DNA from: Cryomorpha sp963748925
GTDB taxonomy: Bacteria > Bacteroidota > Bacteroidia > Flavobacteriales_D > Cryomorphaceae
Direction: 5' to 3'
NCBI GenBank assembly: GCA_963748925.1
Contig: CAVVKG010000007.1
Span: 434,001-498,000 of the forward strand
DNA length: 64,000 bases
A program made the position numbers and the translations under genes. Shown in pieces: positions 8,597 to 16,885 of this stretch. Each line of letters opens with the position of its first letter. The first letter of the stretch is position 1. Under the pieces are notes generated by a model, which was not told the origin of the DNA, did no database searches, and worked only from the letters and a program-made list of their open reading frames with translations.

Positions 8597-8935
8597 TTAG
8601 TAAGAAGCGAGTCGAAACTTTTCGCTGGGAGCGGTACCTGATATTTCGATATCCGTGAATGTTTGGTCTACATATCCGATGTAGCTAACTACAATAGTAT
8701 ATTTTCCAGTTGGAGTGTTTTCGAAAGAGAAAGAACCATCAAAGGAAGCGTATGTGGATTTCCCAAGCTCTTTTATCTCGATTACAGCACCGGTAAGAGC
8801 TTCGAGGTTTGTTTTGTCGAGAACCTTGCCAGAAAATGTGCATTTGACGTCAAGTACCGTTTCTTTAACAGGATCGCCACCTAAAACTGCGACAGAAACC
8901 AAAAGTGAAAAAGCTAATACTAAAGTTCTTACCAT
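8597..8935 (-). CDS. Small exported CarboxypepD_reg-domain protein
   Basis: 112 residues from the ATG at 8935. An ATG 33 bp upstream is possible, but the near one gives a clean signal peptide (MVRTLVLAFSLLVSVAVLGG) and lies directly after a promoter box. The mature part is a single CarboxypepD_reg-like fold: CTFSGKVLDKTNLEALTGAV, STYASFDGSFSFENTPTGKY and SYIGYVDQTF. This is the fold found at the N-terminus of TonB receptors, here stand-alone. The gene is divergent from the M14 peptidase gene. Confidence 0.75.
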   Translation of the reverse strand: MVRTLVLAFSLLVSVAVLGGDPVKETVLDVKCTFSGKVLDKTNLEALTGAVIEIKELGKSTYASFDGSFSFENTPTGKYTIVVSYIGYVDQTFTDIEISGTAPSEKFRLASY

Positions 8936-8940
8936 AGGCG

Positions 8941-8948
8941 CAAAAATA
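8941..8948 (-). promoter_or_regulatory. -7 promoter box TATTTTTG
   Basis: Exact match to the Bacteroidota -7 consensus TAnnTTTG. Only 5 nt (CGCCT) separate its last G from the ATG at 8935, so transcription would begin at or within a base or two of the start codon. No clear -33 TTTG element is visible. Confidence 0.6.
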
Positions 8949-9059
8949 AGATGGCCATATTTATACAAGTTTAATTCGCTATTAACAATTTGTGTCTAAT
9001 GTTATGTTTTGGTTAATTTCAGAATTCCAATTTGTGCGGCCTATCTTTACCCAAAAAAA

Positions 9060-10751
9060 GTGCGTACTCTTCTATTCGTTTACCTCCTTTGCCTGTTCAG
9101 CTCATATGCCGAAGGCCAGCCCAACACCACACCTGAATACGACCAGATAATAATGGCCTTTCAGCAATTGGCAGCTGCCAGCCCTAAAGTTTGTCAGCTC
9201 AAAACTGCAGGACTCACTGATTCCGGAAAGCCCCTGCATATATTTATTATTGATCCCACCGGGTATTTTAAAGCTACCATTCAAAGTGAGCGCCGCATAC
9301 CCGTTTGTATGATTATGAATGGCATCCACCCGGGAGAACCTTGTGGTATTGATGCGAGCATCGAGTTTGCGACTGAAAAGGTTAAAAACCCAGATCAAAA
9401 TGTTGTTTACTGTATTATTCCCGTCTATAACATTGGCGGAAGCCTGAACAGAAACAGTCATAGCCGGGCTAATCAAGACGGACCTGAGTCTTACGGTTTT
9501 CGCGGAAACGCTAAAAACCTGGATCTAAATCGTGACTTTATTAAGTGTGATTCACGAAATGCACTTTCCTTCTCCTTTCTTTTTCACGAATGGCAGCCCG
9601 AAGTTTTCATTGACACGCACACCTCAAATGGTGCCGATTATCAGCCTACCCTTACCCTCATTTCTCCATTCAAGGAAAAACTCGATCCCATGCAAGCCAA
9701 ATTTCTTGAAATGGAATTGAATCCTTATCTCTATAAACAAATGAAGCAGAAAGGCCAGGAGATGGTGCCTTATGTTAATACTGTAGATGGAACTCCCGAC
9801 AAGGGAATTGCTGCCTTTACTGATTTGCCGCGATACAGTATGGGCTACGCTTCTCTCTTTAACACCCTGGCATTTACCACTGAGGCTCATATGCTTAAAC
9901 CTTTTGATAATAGGGTTACTGCAACATTGAACTTTTTTGAAACCATGAGTACCTTTCTCGTTGAGCGCGGCGACATAATTGTAGAGATGAAGCGAATTGC
10001 CGACAAACGCACCGAAGAGACCATCAACTTTGGATATGAATGGAAATTAGAAAATACCGCTGACTCAATTGAGTTTCCAGGATATACTGCTGATTACAAG
10101 ACGAGTAAAGTTACGGGTAAGAAGCAACTTATATATTTGCAGAGCGAACCGTACCGAAAGAATGTGGCCCACTTTACAAACCACGAAGCGAAGAGTGAAG
10201 CGAAAACACCAAAATACTACATAATTCCACAAGGGTGGAAGGAAGTAAAAGAACGTCTTGATGCTAATGCAATTTCTTACCAAAAGATAAAACAAGATAC
10301 TACACTTACGGTGTACTCTACTTACGTAGATAGTTTTAACACTGTGGATTTTCCTTACGAAGGACATTATTTGCATTATAATACATATGTGAGTCAGCGA
10401 AAGCAAAACATCAAATTCTATGCTGGAGACTATCTCATATCAACCAATCAGGAAGGCCGGCGCTATTTGGCTCAGGTTTTTATAGCACCTGCAGAAGACA
10501 GCTTTTTCAACTGGGGATTTTTCGATTCCGTGCTTGGACAAAAAGAATATTTTTCGGCTTACGTTTATGACAATACTGCGGAAGAAATTTTAAATAGAAA
10601 CGCCAACTTGCGGGAGGCTTTCGAAAATAAAAAGGCTCAAGATGCCGCCTTCGCAGAAAATGCAAATGATCAACTTAATTACATTTATCTAAACTCTGAG
10701 AATTACGAGATTACGCATAAGCGACTTCCCGTTTTCGAGATCAGACAGTAA
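9060..10751 (+). CDS. Exported M14-family zinc carboxypeptidase
   Basis: 563 residues from the GTG at 9060, chosen because it gives a normal signal peptide (VRTLLFVYLLCLFSSYAEG). An in-frame TTG at 9009 would add 17 unlikely residues. The catalytic domain keeps the M14 zinc site: HPGE (H90, E93), the substrate-binding NR pair in DLNRDF (157-158), the third zinc ligand in DTHTSNG (H187) and catalytic E275 in TTEAHM. The long C-terminal part (about 320-563) is unassigned. Expected role: release of C-terminal residues from peptides in the periplasm or outside the cell. Confidence 0.85.
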   Translation: MRTLLFVYLLCLFSSYAEGQPNTTPEYDQIIMAFQQLAAASPKVCQLKTAGLTDSGKPLHIFIIDPTGYFKATIQSERRIPVCMIMNGIHPGEPCGIDASIEFATEKVKNPDQNVVYCIIPVYNIGGSLNRNSHSRANQDGPESYGFRGNAKNLDLNRDFIKCDSRNALSFSFLFHEWQPEVFIDTHTSNGADYQPTLTLISPFKEKLDPMQAKFLEMELNPYLYKQMKQKGQEMVPYVNTVDGTPDKGIAAFTDLPRYSMGYASLFNTLAFTTEAHMLKPFDNRVTATLNFFETMSTFLVERGDIIVEMKRIADKRTEETINFGYEWKLENTADSIEFPGYTADYKTSKVTGKKQLIYLQSEPYRKNVAHFTNHEAKSEAKTPKYYIIPQGWKEVKERLDANAISYQKIKQDTTLTVYSTYVDSFNTVDFPYEGHYLHYNTYVSQRKQNIKFYAGDYLISTNQEGRRYLAQVFIAPAEDSFFNWGFFDSVLGQKEYFSAYVYDNTAEEILNRNANLREAFENKKAQDAAFAENANDQLNYIYLNSENYEITHKRLPVFEIRQ

Positions 10752-10797
10752 ATATTAACTTAACCCTATATTAATCTTGCGGCAAAATTGACCTCAG

Positions 10798-12903
10798 ATG
10801 CCGCACGTAGATTTGCCAGTTATGTCAAGATCCATTAGGATTTATTTATTCATTTTAATGAGCATTGCATTAGCGGTGCTTTCTGCTGTGCCCGTTAAGG
10901 CCGAGGGAGCCGTTTCCCTGCACGGACCAATCATCAAGGAAGGATCGGTGACCATTAGCTGGGTGGCTGAATGTGAAAATCGGGAATCTCCGGAATTTGT
11001 TGTAATCAGATACAATCGCTCAGTAGTATTGGCCAATGAAGGTGAGGTGTGGCAGTATTCTGAGCCAATTCCTTACAATACCGGATATGTTGAGCTCAGT
11101 ACTCTTAATCCTTCTACCAGTTACGTTTATCAGTTGGGTTATCTTTCTGATAAAAATAAGGATGATTTACCTTCAAATTATATCTGGACTTCTCGCCAGA
11201 GATTTGAAACTAAAATGCCCTGGGGGCCCACTCGGTTTCTATTCATGATTGGTGCTTTGAGTCTTTTCATTTTTGGAATGAAAACCATGAGCGAAGGTAT
11301 TCAAGCTTCCGCCGGAATAAGGCTGCGTCAGATTTTGGAGTCCATGACCAAAAATAGAGTTACCGGAGTTCTATCAGGGTTTTTACTTACCGGCGTACTT
11401 CAATCTTCAAGCGCAACCACGGTAATGACAGTGAGCTTCGTAAATGCCGGATTGATCTCACTGGCCCAGTCTGCAGGAATAATGATGGGTGCCAACATTG
11501 GTACCACTATTACAGGCTGGATTGTTTCACTACTTGGTTTCCGGGTAAATATTACCGTTTACGCTCTGGCCATTCTGGCGGTCGCCGCCCCACTTACTTT
11601 TGTTCGAAAAACTGAGATCAGATCATGGGGAACGGCTATTATCGGCTTTGCCTTGCTCTTTATGGGATTGGGCTTTTTGAAGGAAACAGTTCCCACCTTT
11701 ACAGAAAATTCAGCTGTCGTTCAATTTATAGTTTCCTATGCCAACATTCCTGTTTTAGGAGTTGTGCTTTTTGTGATATTGGGTGCGTTGATCACGATTG
11801 TTGTTCAAAGTTCGTCGACAGCCATTACGCTAACTATGGCATTTTGCGCGAGCGGAATTATACCTTTTGAGGCGGCTGCAGCGATGATTCTGGGTGAGAA
11901 TATCGGAACTACTGCTACTGCTGAAATTGCCGCTTTGATAGGTAATGTGCATGCCAAGAGAAGTGCCCGCATTCATACCCTCTTCAATTTAATTGGCGTT
12001 ACATGGATGATTTTTCTGCTCCCGTTAGTATTACCGGTAATAGGGAAATTTCTCCCAGCCGATCCCTTCTCAAACAATGATGCGGGACATCAGGCAGCAA
12101 CCACGGGGCTCGCTGCTTTTCACACTGTTTTCAATCTTGCTAATCTTCTCCTGCTCATATGGTTTGTACCCCTATTGGTTAAACTCGCTACAAAAACGGT
12201 TCGCTCCAGAGGTCGCGAGGATGAAACTTTTAGATTGGAATATATTGATACTGCGATTCAAATCTCTGAAATATCGGTTGTAGAAGCTAAAAGCGAGCTT
12301 GTGAAATTTGGCAGCCTAACCTTAAGAATGTGCAATTTCACACGAAAGCTGCTAACCGAAACTGATGCAGAAGAGCAGCAAAACATACACACCCGAATCA
12401 AGAAATACGAAAGAATTACGGACAAAATGGAGAATGAAATTGCTCAATACTGCGCGCGCTTGTCGCGGATGGAGCTTAGCAATTCGGCTTCAGAGCGGGT
12501 AAGGGCAATGCTCAGCATCAGTGGCGATCTTGAAAGTTTGGGAGATGTATTTAAAAAAATGTCAGATTCTATTGAGCGAAAATCAGCAGCAAAAATTTGG
12601 TTTACTCCAGATCAACGAATCAACCTACTCGAAATGTTTGACCTGACCAATAAGGCGCTTACCAACATGTTAAGCAATTTGGAGAAAGACGAGACTGAAA
12701 AGATCGATATAGAGCGTGCGAAAGATTTAGAGAGACGACTGAACAAAATGCGAAACCATCTGAAGCACGAATACATTCGACGGGTGGAGAGTGGAAACTA
12801 CAATATGCGCGGGGGAACAATCTACAGCGACCTCTTCACTTCCCTGGAAAAGGCCGGAGATCATATTATCAACGTTTCTGAGGCGTTGACCGGTGAGGTT
12901 TAG
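10798..12903 (+). CDS. Na+/phosphate cotransporter family protein with extra N-terminal periplasmic domain and PhoU-like tail
   Basis: 701 residues; the start could also be the ATG at 10822, which leaves a cleaner signal peptide (ISMALA-type hydrophobic run after RSIRIYLF). After the signal comes an approximately 100-residue Fn3-like beta-sandwich (GSVTISWVAECENR, YVELSTLNPSTSYVYQLGYL) ahead of the membrane core. The core has the duplicated Na/Pi signatures LQSSSATT and VQSSSTAI, with GANIGTT and GENIGTT. The C-terminal region of about 230 residues is helical and PhoU-like (SGDLESLGDVFKKMSDS, LEKAGDHIINVSEAL). Role: sodium-coupled phosphate transport or export control, inferred from the family. 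The N-terminal domain is unusual for the family. Confidence 0.85.
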   Translation: MPHVDLPVMSRSIRIYLFILMSIALAVLSAVPVKAEGAVSLHGPIIKEGSVTISWVAECENRESPEFVVIRYNRSVVLANEGEVWQYSEPIPYNTGYVELSTLNPSTSYVYQLGYLSDKNKDDLPSNYIWTSRQRFETKMPWGPTRFLFMIGALSLFIFGMKTMSEGIQASAGIRLRQILESMTKNRVTGVLSGFLLTGVLQSSSATTVMTVSFVNAGLISLAQSAGIMMGANIGTTITGWIVSLLGFRVNITVYALAILAVAAPLTFVRKTEIRSWGTAIIGFALLFMGLGFLKETVPTFTENSAVVQFIVSYANIPVLGVVLFVILGALITIVVQSSSTAITLTMAFCASGIIPFEAAAAMILGENIGTTATAEIAALIGNVHAKRSARIHTLFNLIGVTWMIFLLPLVLPVIGKFLPADPFSNNDAGHQAATTGLAAFHTVFNLANLLLLIWFVPLLVKLATKTVRSRGREDETFRLEYIDTAIQISEISVVEAKSELVKFGSLTLRMCNFTRKLLTETDAEEQQNIHTRIKKYERITDKMENEIAQYCARLSRMELSNSASERVRAMLSISGDLESLGDVFKKMSDSIERKSAAKIWFTPDQRINLLEMFDLTNKALTNMLSNLEKDETEKIDIERAKDLERRLNKMRNHLKHEYIRRVESGNYNMRGGTIYSDLFTSLEKAGDHIINVSEALTGEV

Positions 12904-12920
12904 TAGGGAAAAAACGGCAA

Positions 12921-12946
12921 CGACCTCCCTTTGGTCGGTGAGGTCG
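12921..12946. repeat. Short inverted repeat after the Na/Pi gene
   Basis: CGACCTC (12921-12927) pairs with GAGGTCG (12940-12946). The stem is part of a 39-bp sequence that recurs at 19119-19157. There is no T-tract, so a terminator role is uncertain. Confidence 0.5.
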
Positions 12947-12961
12947 CTTGGGCTCAGTTGG
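12923..12961. repeat. 39-bp dispersed intergenic repeat, copy 1
   Basis: About 30 of 39 positions match 19119-19157 without gaps, from ACCTCCCT through GGTCGGT-AGGTCGCTT to AGTTGG. Both copies sit beside low-complexity tandem repeats in intergenic DNA. Confidence 0.65.
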
Positions 12962-12990
12962 GTGTTGGGTGTTGGGTGTTGGGTGTTGGC
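12957..12990. repeat. TTGGGTG heptamer tandem repeat
   Basis: Four and a half head-to-tail copies of a 7-bp unit (GTTGGGT phase) directly after the 39-bp dispersed repeat. It is non-coding and could vary in copy number by slippage. Confidence 0.85.
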
Positions 12991-13129
12991 AAGATCTAAA
13001 ATTGATTTGACACTCTTACTCTTACTGTAGGGAAAAGTTCTCGCCTATGAATAATGCCCGGATGAGGGGCACTCAACAATCTACCGCTTCAGTGCGTTCC
13101 CCTAATACACCGAAAAAACATTATTCTTT

Positions 13130-14515
13130 ATGGAAGCATCTCATTTTGACTCTATTATCATTGGTTCAGGTCAGGCCGGAAATCCGCTTGCTTCATCGTT
13201 CGCGAAAGCCGGCAAAACAGTAGCCTTAATCGAGAAAGAAAAATTAGGCGGAACTTGTGTAAATGTAGGATGCACTCCCACAAAAGCATACGTAGCTTCG
13301 GCCCGTGCTGCCTGGGCTGCGCGAAATGCGAGCAACCTGGGAGTAAAGTTTTCGGGCAAAGTTGAGGTTGATTTAAAGGCCGTTAAGGCGCGTAAGGATC
13401 AGATAATCGACAATTCCCTTGAGGGAATTGAAGGAATGATAGAAAGCAATCCAAAAATCTCATTAATACGTGGTGCTGCAAAATTTACCGGCACTAAAGC
13501 CATAGAAGTAAACGGCAAGGAGTTAACTGCCGATCAGATTTTTATAAATGTCGGTGCACGGCCCCGTAGTCCCGAAGGTTTTGAAAAAGTAAAATACTAC
13601 ACCAATGCATCCATTCTGGAGATTGAGGAAATTCCTGAAAAGCTCATTATTGTAGGTGGAAGCTATATAGGAATTGAGTTTGCACAAATTTTCAGCCGGT
13701 TTGGTAGTAGTGTAACGATAGTAGAAATGAACGATCGGCTAATTAGTCGGGAAGATGAAGAAACCTCGAATATAATCGCTGAAATACTGGGAAATGAAGG
13801 AATAGAATTAGAGCTAGGAGCAAAATGTATTGGCGGTAAGCCTTTTGGCGATAATGGTGTAGAAGTGCAGTTGCACTGTTCGGGCGAGAAACGAAGCATT
13901 CGCGGAAGCTCAATTCTAATGGCTATCGGCAGACAGAGCAATGCCGACTTGCTCGAGCTCAATAATGCCGGAATAAAACACGACCAGCGAGATCACATCA
14001 GTGTAAACGAGTTTTGCGAAACAAACGCTGAAGGCGTCTTTGCCATGGGCGATTGTAACGGAGAAGGAGCTTTTACACATACCGCTTACAATGATTTTGA
14101 AATTGTGAGCAGCTTTTTGAACGGTGGCAACCGGAAGCTGAGCGATCGGATTACGAATTACGCTCTTTACATGGATCCGCCGTTGGGCAGAGCTGGCCTG
14201 AGCCGCGATGCAGCACTCGAGAAGGGAATAGATATTCTTTACGGACGCAGAGAAATGAAGCGTGTGGCCAGAGCAGTGGAAAAAGGAGAAACCGATGGCT
14301 TTATGGAGGTGGTGATTGACAAGCAAACTGAAAAAATTATTGGAGCCACGGTGTTAGGAATTGGGGGAGATGAAATAATCGGACTCTTCCTAGCTGCAAT
14401 GTATGCAGGAGCTTCTTATAAAACACTCCGCGATTCTGTACAAACGCATCCTACAGTTTGTGAATTAATTCCCACCATGCTACAGGATTTAAAAGAACTA
14501 AACCCAGAGAAATAA
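13130..14515 (+). CDS. Class I FAD-dependent pyridine nucleotide-disulfide oxidoreductase
   Basis: 461 residues. N-terminal FAD Rossmann motif IIIGSGQAGNPLA (9-21), redox-active pair C43/C48 in GGTCVNVGCTPTK, an NAD(P) Rossmann motif around IIVGGSYIGIEFAQIF, and the dimerisation domain with the catalytic HPTVCE motif (H440, E445). This is the lipoamide dehydrogenase/mercuric reductase fold. Homologues are often labelled mercuric reductase, but the extra C-terminal Cys pair and the N-terminal metal-binding domain of MerA are absent and no mer genes are nearby, so the substrate is unknown. It overlaps the next gene by one base (TAATG), which implies co-translation. Confidence 0.88.
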   Translation: MEASHFDSIIIGSGQAGNPLASSFAKAGKTVALIEKEKLGGTCVNVGCTPTKAYVASARAAWAARNASNLGVKFSGKVEVDLKAVKARKDQIIDNSLEGIEGMIESNPKISLIRGAAKFTGTKAIEVNGKELTADQIFINVGARPRSPEGFEKVKYYTNASILEIEEIPEKLIIVGGSYIGIEFAQIFSRFGSSVTIVEMNDRLISREDEETSNIIAEILGNEGIELELGAKCIGGKPFGDNGVEVQLHCSGEKRSIRGSSILMAIGRQSNADLLELNNAGIKHDQRDHISVNEFCETNAEGVFAMGDCNGEGAFTHTAYNDFEIVSSFLNGGNRKLSDRITNYALYMDPPLGRAGLSRDAALEKGIDILYGRREMKRVARAVEKGETDGFMEVVIDKQTEKIIGATVLGIGGDEIIGLFLAAMYAGASYKTLRDSVQTHPTVCELIPTMLQDLKELNPEK

Positions 14516-15324
14516 TGAATACGAAAGCCTTATCCATCACTAATTTAATAGGTGTTATTGCAGTCATATTTTTCAACTATTATCTCAACGCAAAGGGAAT
14601 AAACGGCAATACGGCAGGCTCATTGAGCGAAGAATATGCCAACCTTTTCACTCCTGCGGGTTACGCTTTTGCAATTTGGGGAATTATCTTTCTTGCCCTT
14701 TTAGTTCAGGCAATTTTTCTGGTAGCGCGAGCCTTTAAACCCAAAAAAAATCAAGCGCCCATTACACAAATCGGGCTGGGAATATTTCTGGCCAATTTGC
14801 TTAATATTAGTTGGCTACTTGCCTGGCTCAATGAATATACCGGCATATCTGTGGTGGTAATGATTTTACTTCTTATAACCCTGCTCTCTGTGATTGTGCG
14901 AACAAATATGGAGCGCTGGGATGCTCCTCTTAAGATCATTACTTTTATTTGGTGGCCCATTTGCCTTTACAGCGGCTGGATTGCTGTTGCGACAATTGCC
15001 AATATAGCAGCCTTGCTTGCAAAAATTGGCTGGACAGGTGGAATTGCAGAATCAACATGGACAATAATCATGATTGCTGTTGCCACACTACTCGGAATCT
15101 TTATGATTTTGACACGCAATATGCGCGAATTTTCGATGGTAATTGTTTGGGGCTTAATAGCCATAGCCGTAAGGCACTGGGGAGAAATACCCTTGCTACA
15201 ATACAGTGCGCTGGCAGGTACAGGTGTACTGTTAGTCGTATCGAGTTATCACGCATCGCAAAATATGGCTACAATGCCCTTTAAGAAAAAATGGAATGAA
15301 GAAGAAGATGTTGTTTCGGATTAA
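14515..15324 (+). CDS. TspO/MBR-like tryptophan-rich membrane protein
   Basis: 269 residues, almost all hydrophobic, with about seven predicted membrane segments. FTPAGYAFAIWGIIF, WWPICLYSGWIAVATIANIA and WGLIAIAVRHWG resemble the TspO/MBR signature (PPxWxF/WxxLY-type aromatic motifs), in a protein longer than classical five-helix TspO. TspO proteins bind porphyrins or sterols in stress signalling; this function is not demonstrated for the long Bacteroidota form. The start codon overlaps the stop of the disulfide oxidoreductase gene. The 3' end overlaps the convergent lipoprotein gene by 4 bp. Confidence 0.65.
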   Translation: MNTKALSITNLIGVIAVIFFNYYLNAKGINGNTAGSLSEEYANLFTPAGYAFAIWGIIFLALLVQAIFLVARAFKPKKNQAPITQIGLGIFLANLLNISWLLAWLNEYTGISVVVMILLLITLLSVIVRTNMERWDAPLKIITFIWWPICLYSGWIAVATIANIAALLAKIGWTGGIAESTWTIIMIAVATLLGIFMILTRNMREFSMVIVWGLIAIAVRHWGEIPLLQYSALAGTGVLLVVSSYHASQNMATMPFKKKWNEEEDVVSD

Positions 15325-15836
15325 TCGGTAAGAACAATTTCTTCAGTCTCAACCGGAATACTTTCACGCTTAGCCCTATCGACAAGCGTTACATTAAACT
15401 TAACGGTATCGCTCTCAGCATTGGGCAAAGGCAAATCAAATGACATATCGTAAGTAATCTTCACATCGAGCTGCTTGTTTTGCCCCATAGGTGTAAGTAC
15501 AGGCACCCTGAAATTAAATGTACTGGGTGTTTCTATCAACTCCCATACACCGTTTCTTTTTTCATAATAATCTAACCAAAGATTGTAATAATACGGGTTG
15601 GGTATGGTACTGTCAGGATCTAGAAACTCCTGAAATGGCGGTGCATCACTGTCGATTCCAAAATCGCCGTCACCATCTGTAAAATTGATAATCAGGTCTT
15701 TCTCAGCCGAGTCAAATCTCAGTGAGTTAATAACCGGCTCATCCGGGAAATCTTTGCTTCGATCGCATGACAAGAGGAAGGCGAAGAACCCGAAGGATAA
15801 AATCAAAATTGTATATCTAAAACGCAAGGTCGTCAA
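15321..15836 (-). CDS. Hypothetical lipoprotein with acidic Asp/Gly motif
   Basis: 171 residues. Signal with lipobox-like FLLSC (lipid Cys near residue 24). The mature protein holds an acidic stretch FTDGDGDFGIDSDAPP that could bind calcium, then beta-rich sequence. Similar proteins are common in Flavobacteriia and have no known function. It converges on the TspO-like gene with overlapping stop codons. Confidence 0.7.
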   Translation of the reverse strand: MTTLRFRYTILILSFGFFAFLLSCDRSKDFPDEPVINSLRFDSAEKDLIINFTDGDGDFGIDSDAPPFQEFLDPDSTIPNPYYYNLWLDYYEKRNGVWELIETPSTFNFRVPVLTPMGQNKQLDVKITYDMSFDLPLPNAESDTVKFNVTLVDRAKRESIPVETEEIVLTD

Positions 15837-15843
15837 GTGTCGT

Positions 15844-15851
15844 TATCTTTG
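15844..15851 (+). promoter_or_regulatory. -7 promoter box TATCTTTG
   Basis: Exact TAnnTTTG match 38 nt upstream of the TTG start of the LuxE-like gene, giving a leader of roughly 30 nt. It lies just outside the divergent lipoprotein gene. Confidence 0.5.
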
Positions 15852-15889
15852 TAGTAGTAAAAGTACAAATAATCTAATCGCATCCCTAC

Positions 15890-16873
15890 TTGCAAAATTC
15901 GAAAGCATTAGAAAAACGCATATTCTCCCTCTCAGGAAAAGGTGATTTTGAAGCATTGGCGCTCGAAATATTTTTCTTTCAAATAGAAAACAATTCTACT
16001 TATCAGAAATTTTGCGATTACCTCGGTATCGACGTCAATTTGGTGAAGCGGGTTGAAGAAATTCCCTACCTTCCTATTGAACTTTTCAAGAAGCATCGTA
16101 TCCTTTCGGGAAGCGGCGCCATAGAAACGACCTTCGAAAGTAGCGGCACCACAGGATCAGCCACCTCCAAACATCATTTGCTTAGTACATCCCTCTACGA
16201 AAAGTCATTTTATGCTGCCTTTAATCAGTTTTATGGCAATCCTGAAAAGTACCGAATTTTAGCTTTACTGCCCAACTATCTTGAGCGGCAGGGTTCATCG
16301 CTTGTTTATATGGTCAACAAGCTGATTGCCAAAAGCGGAGATTCCGAAAGTGGTTTTTTCCTGAATGATATCACCAAATTGCGCAAATTGCTTTCAAAGG
16401 AAAGCACCAGGAAAACCTTACTCATCGGTGTGAGTTTCGCACTTTTAGATTTAGTTGAAGCGGGCAAGCTACCACTTAAAAACACCATTGTAATGGAAAC
16501 GGGAGGCATGAAGGGTCGCCGGAAAGAACTAACGAGAGCAGAGCTTCACGATTTGCTCAAATCGGGTTTTGAGGTGGACACCATTCATTCTGAGTATGGC
16601 ATGACCGAGCTGCTTTCTCAGGCCTACGCTTCCGCGAATGGCGAATTTGAGTATCCCAATTGGATGAGTCTCACCATTCGCGATATTAACGACCCTCTGA
16701 GTCAGGCTGCTGAAGGAAAAACAGGAGGGCTAAACGTGATAGACCTTGCCAATTTGTATAGCTGCAGCTTTATCGCCACCTCTGATTTGGGACGTAAATT
16801 AGAAAATGGAAAAGTAGAAATTCTGGGAAGGTTTGATTACAGCGATATGCGTGGGTGCAATTTGATGGTTTAG
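15890..16873 (+). CDS. LuxE/PaaK-like acyl-protein synthetase (acyl-adenylating enzyme)
   Basis: 327 residues starting with TTG at 15890. An in-frame TAA sits 15 bp upstream and no ATG is near the expected N-terminus. The family's opening region (LEKRIFSLSGKGDFEALALE) and the adenylation motif ESSGTTGSATSKH are clear, as is IHSEYGMTELLSQAYA (AMP-binding A5-like motif). LuxE-type enzymes activate a fatty acid as acyl-AMP and pass it to an enzyme Cys. No luxCD genes are adjacent, so this is not a luminescence operon; in Bacteroidota the substrate is unknown. Confidence 0.8.
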   Translation: MQNSKALEKRIFSLSGKGDFEALALEIFFFQIENNSTYQKFCDYLGIDVNLVKRVEEIPYLPIELFKKHRILSGSGAIETTFESSGTTGSATSKHHLLSTSLYEKSFYAAFNQFYGNPEKYRILALLPNYLERQGSSLVYMVNKLIAKSGDSESGFFLNDITKLRKLLSKESTRKTLLIGVSFALLDLVEAGKLPLKNTIVMETGGMKGRRKELTRAELHDLLKSGFEVDTIHSEYGMTELLSQAYASANGEFEYPNWMSLTIRDINDPLSQAAEGKTGGLNVIDLANLYSCSFIATSDLGRKLENGKVEILGRFDYSDMRGCNLMV

Positions 16874-16885
16874 AGACTTTATTGT

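Noticed and set aside
9009..9059. TTG start at 9009 for the M14 peptidase
   Set aside because: It would place 17 polar and mixed residues ahead of a clean signal peptide; the GTG at 9060 is the better start.
12957..12990. CRISPR-like or regulatory direct repeats
   Set aside because: The units are 7 bp, contiguous and without spacers; this is a simple tandem repeat.
13130..14515. Mercuric reductase
   Set aside because: The redox Cys pair and HPTxxE motif are general to the disulfide oxidoreductase family. The C-terminal Cys pair of MerA and any mer operon genes are missing.
15890..16873. Bioluminescence (lux) operon
   Set aside because: Only the LuxE-like fold is present; there is no luciferase or reductase gene nearby.
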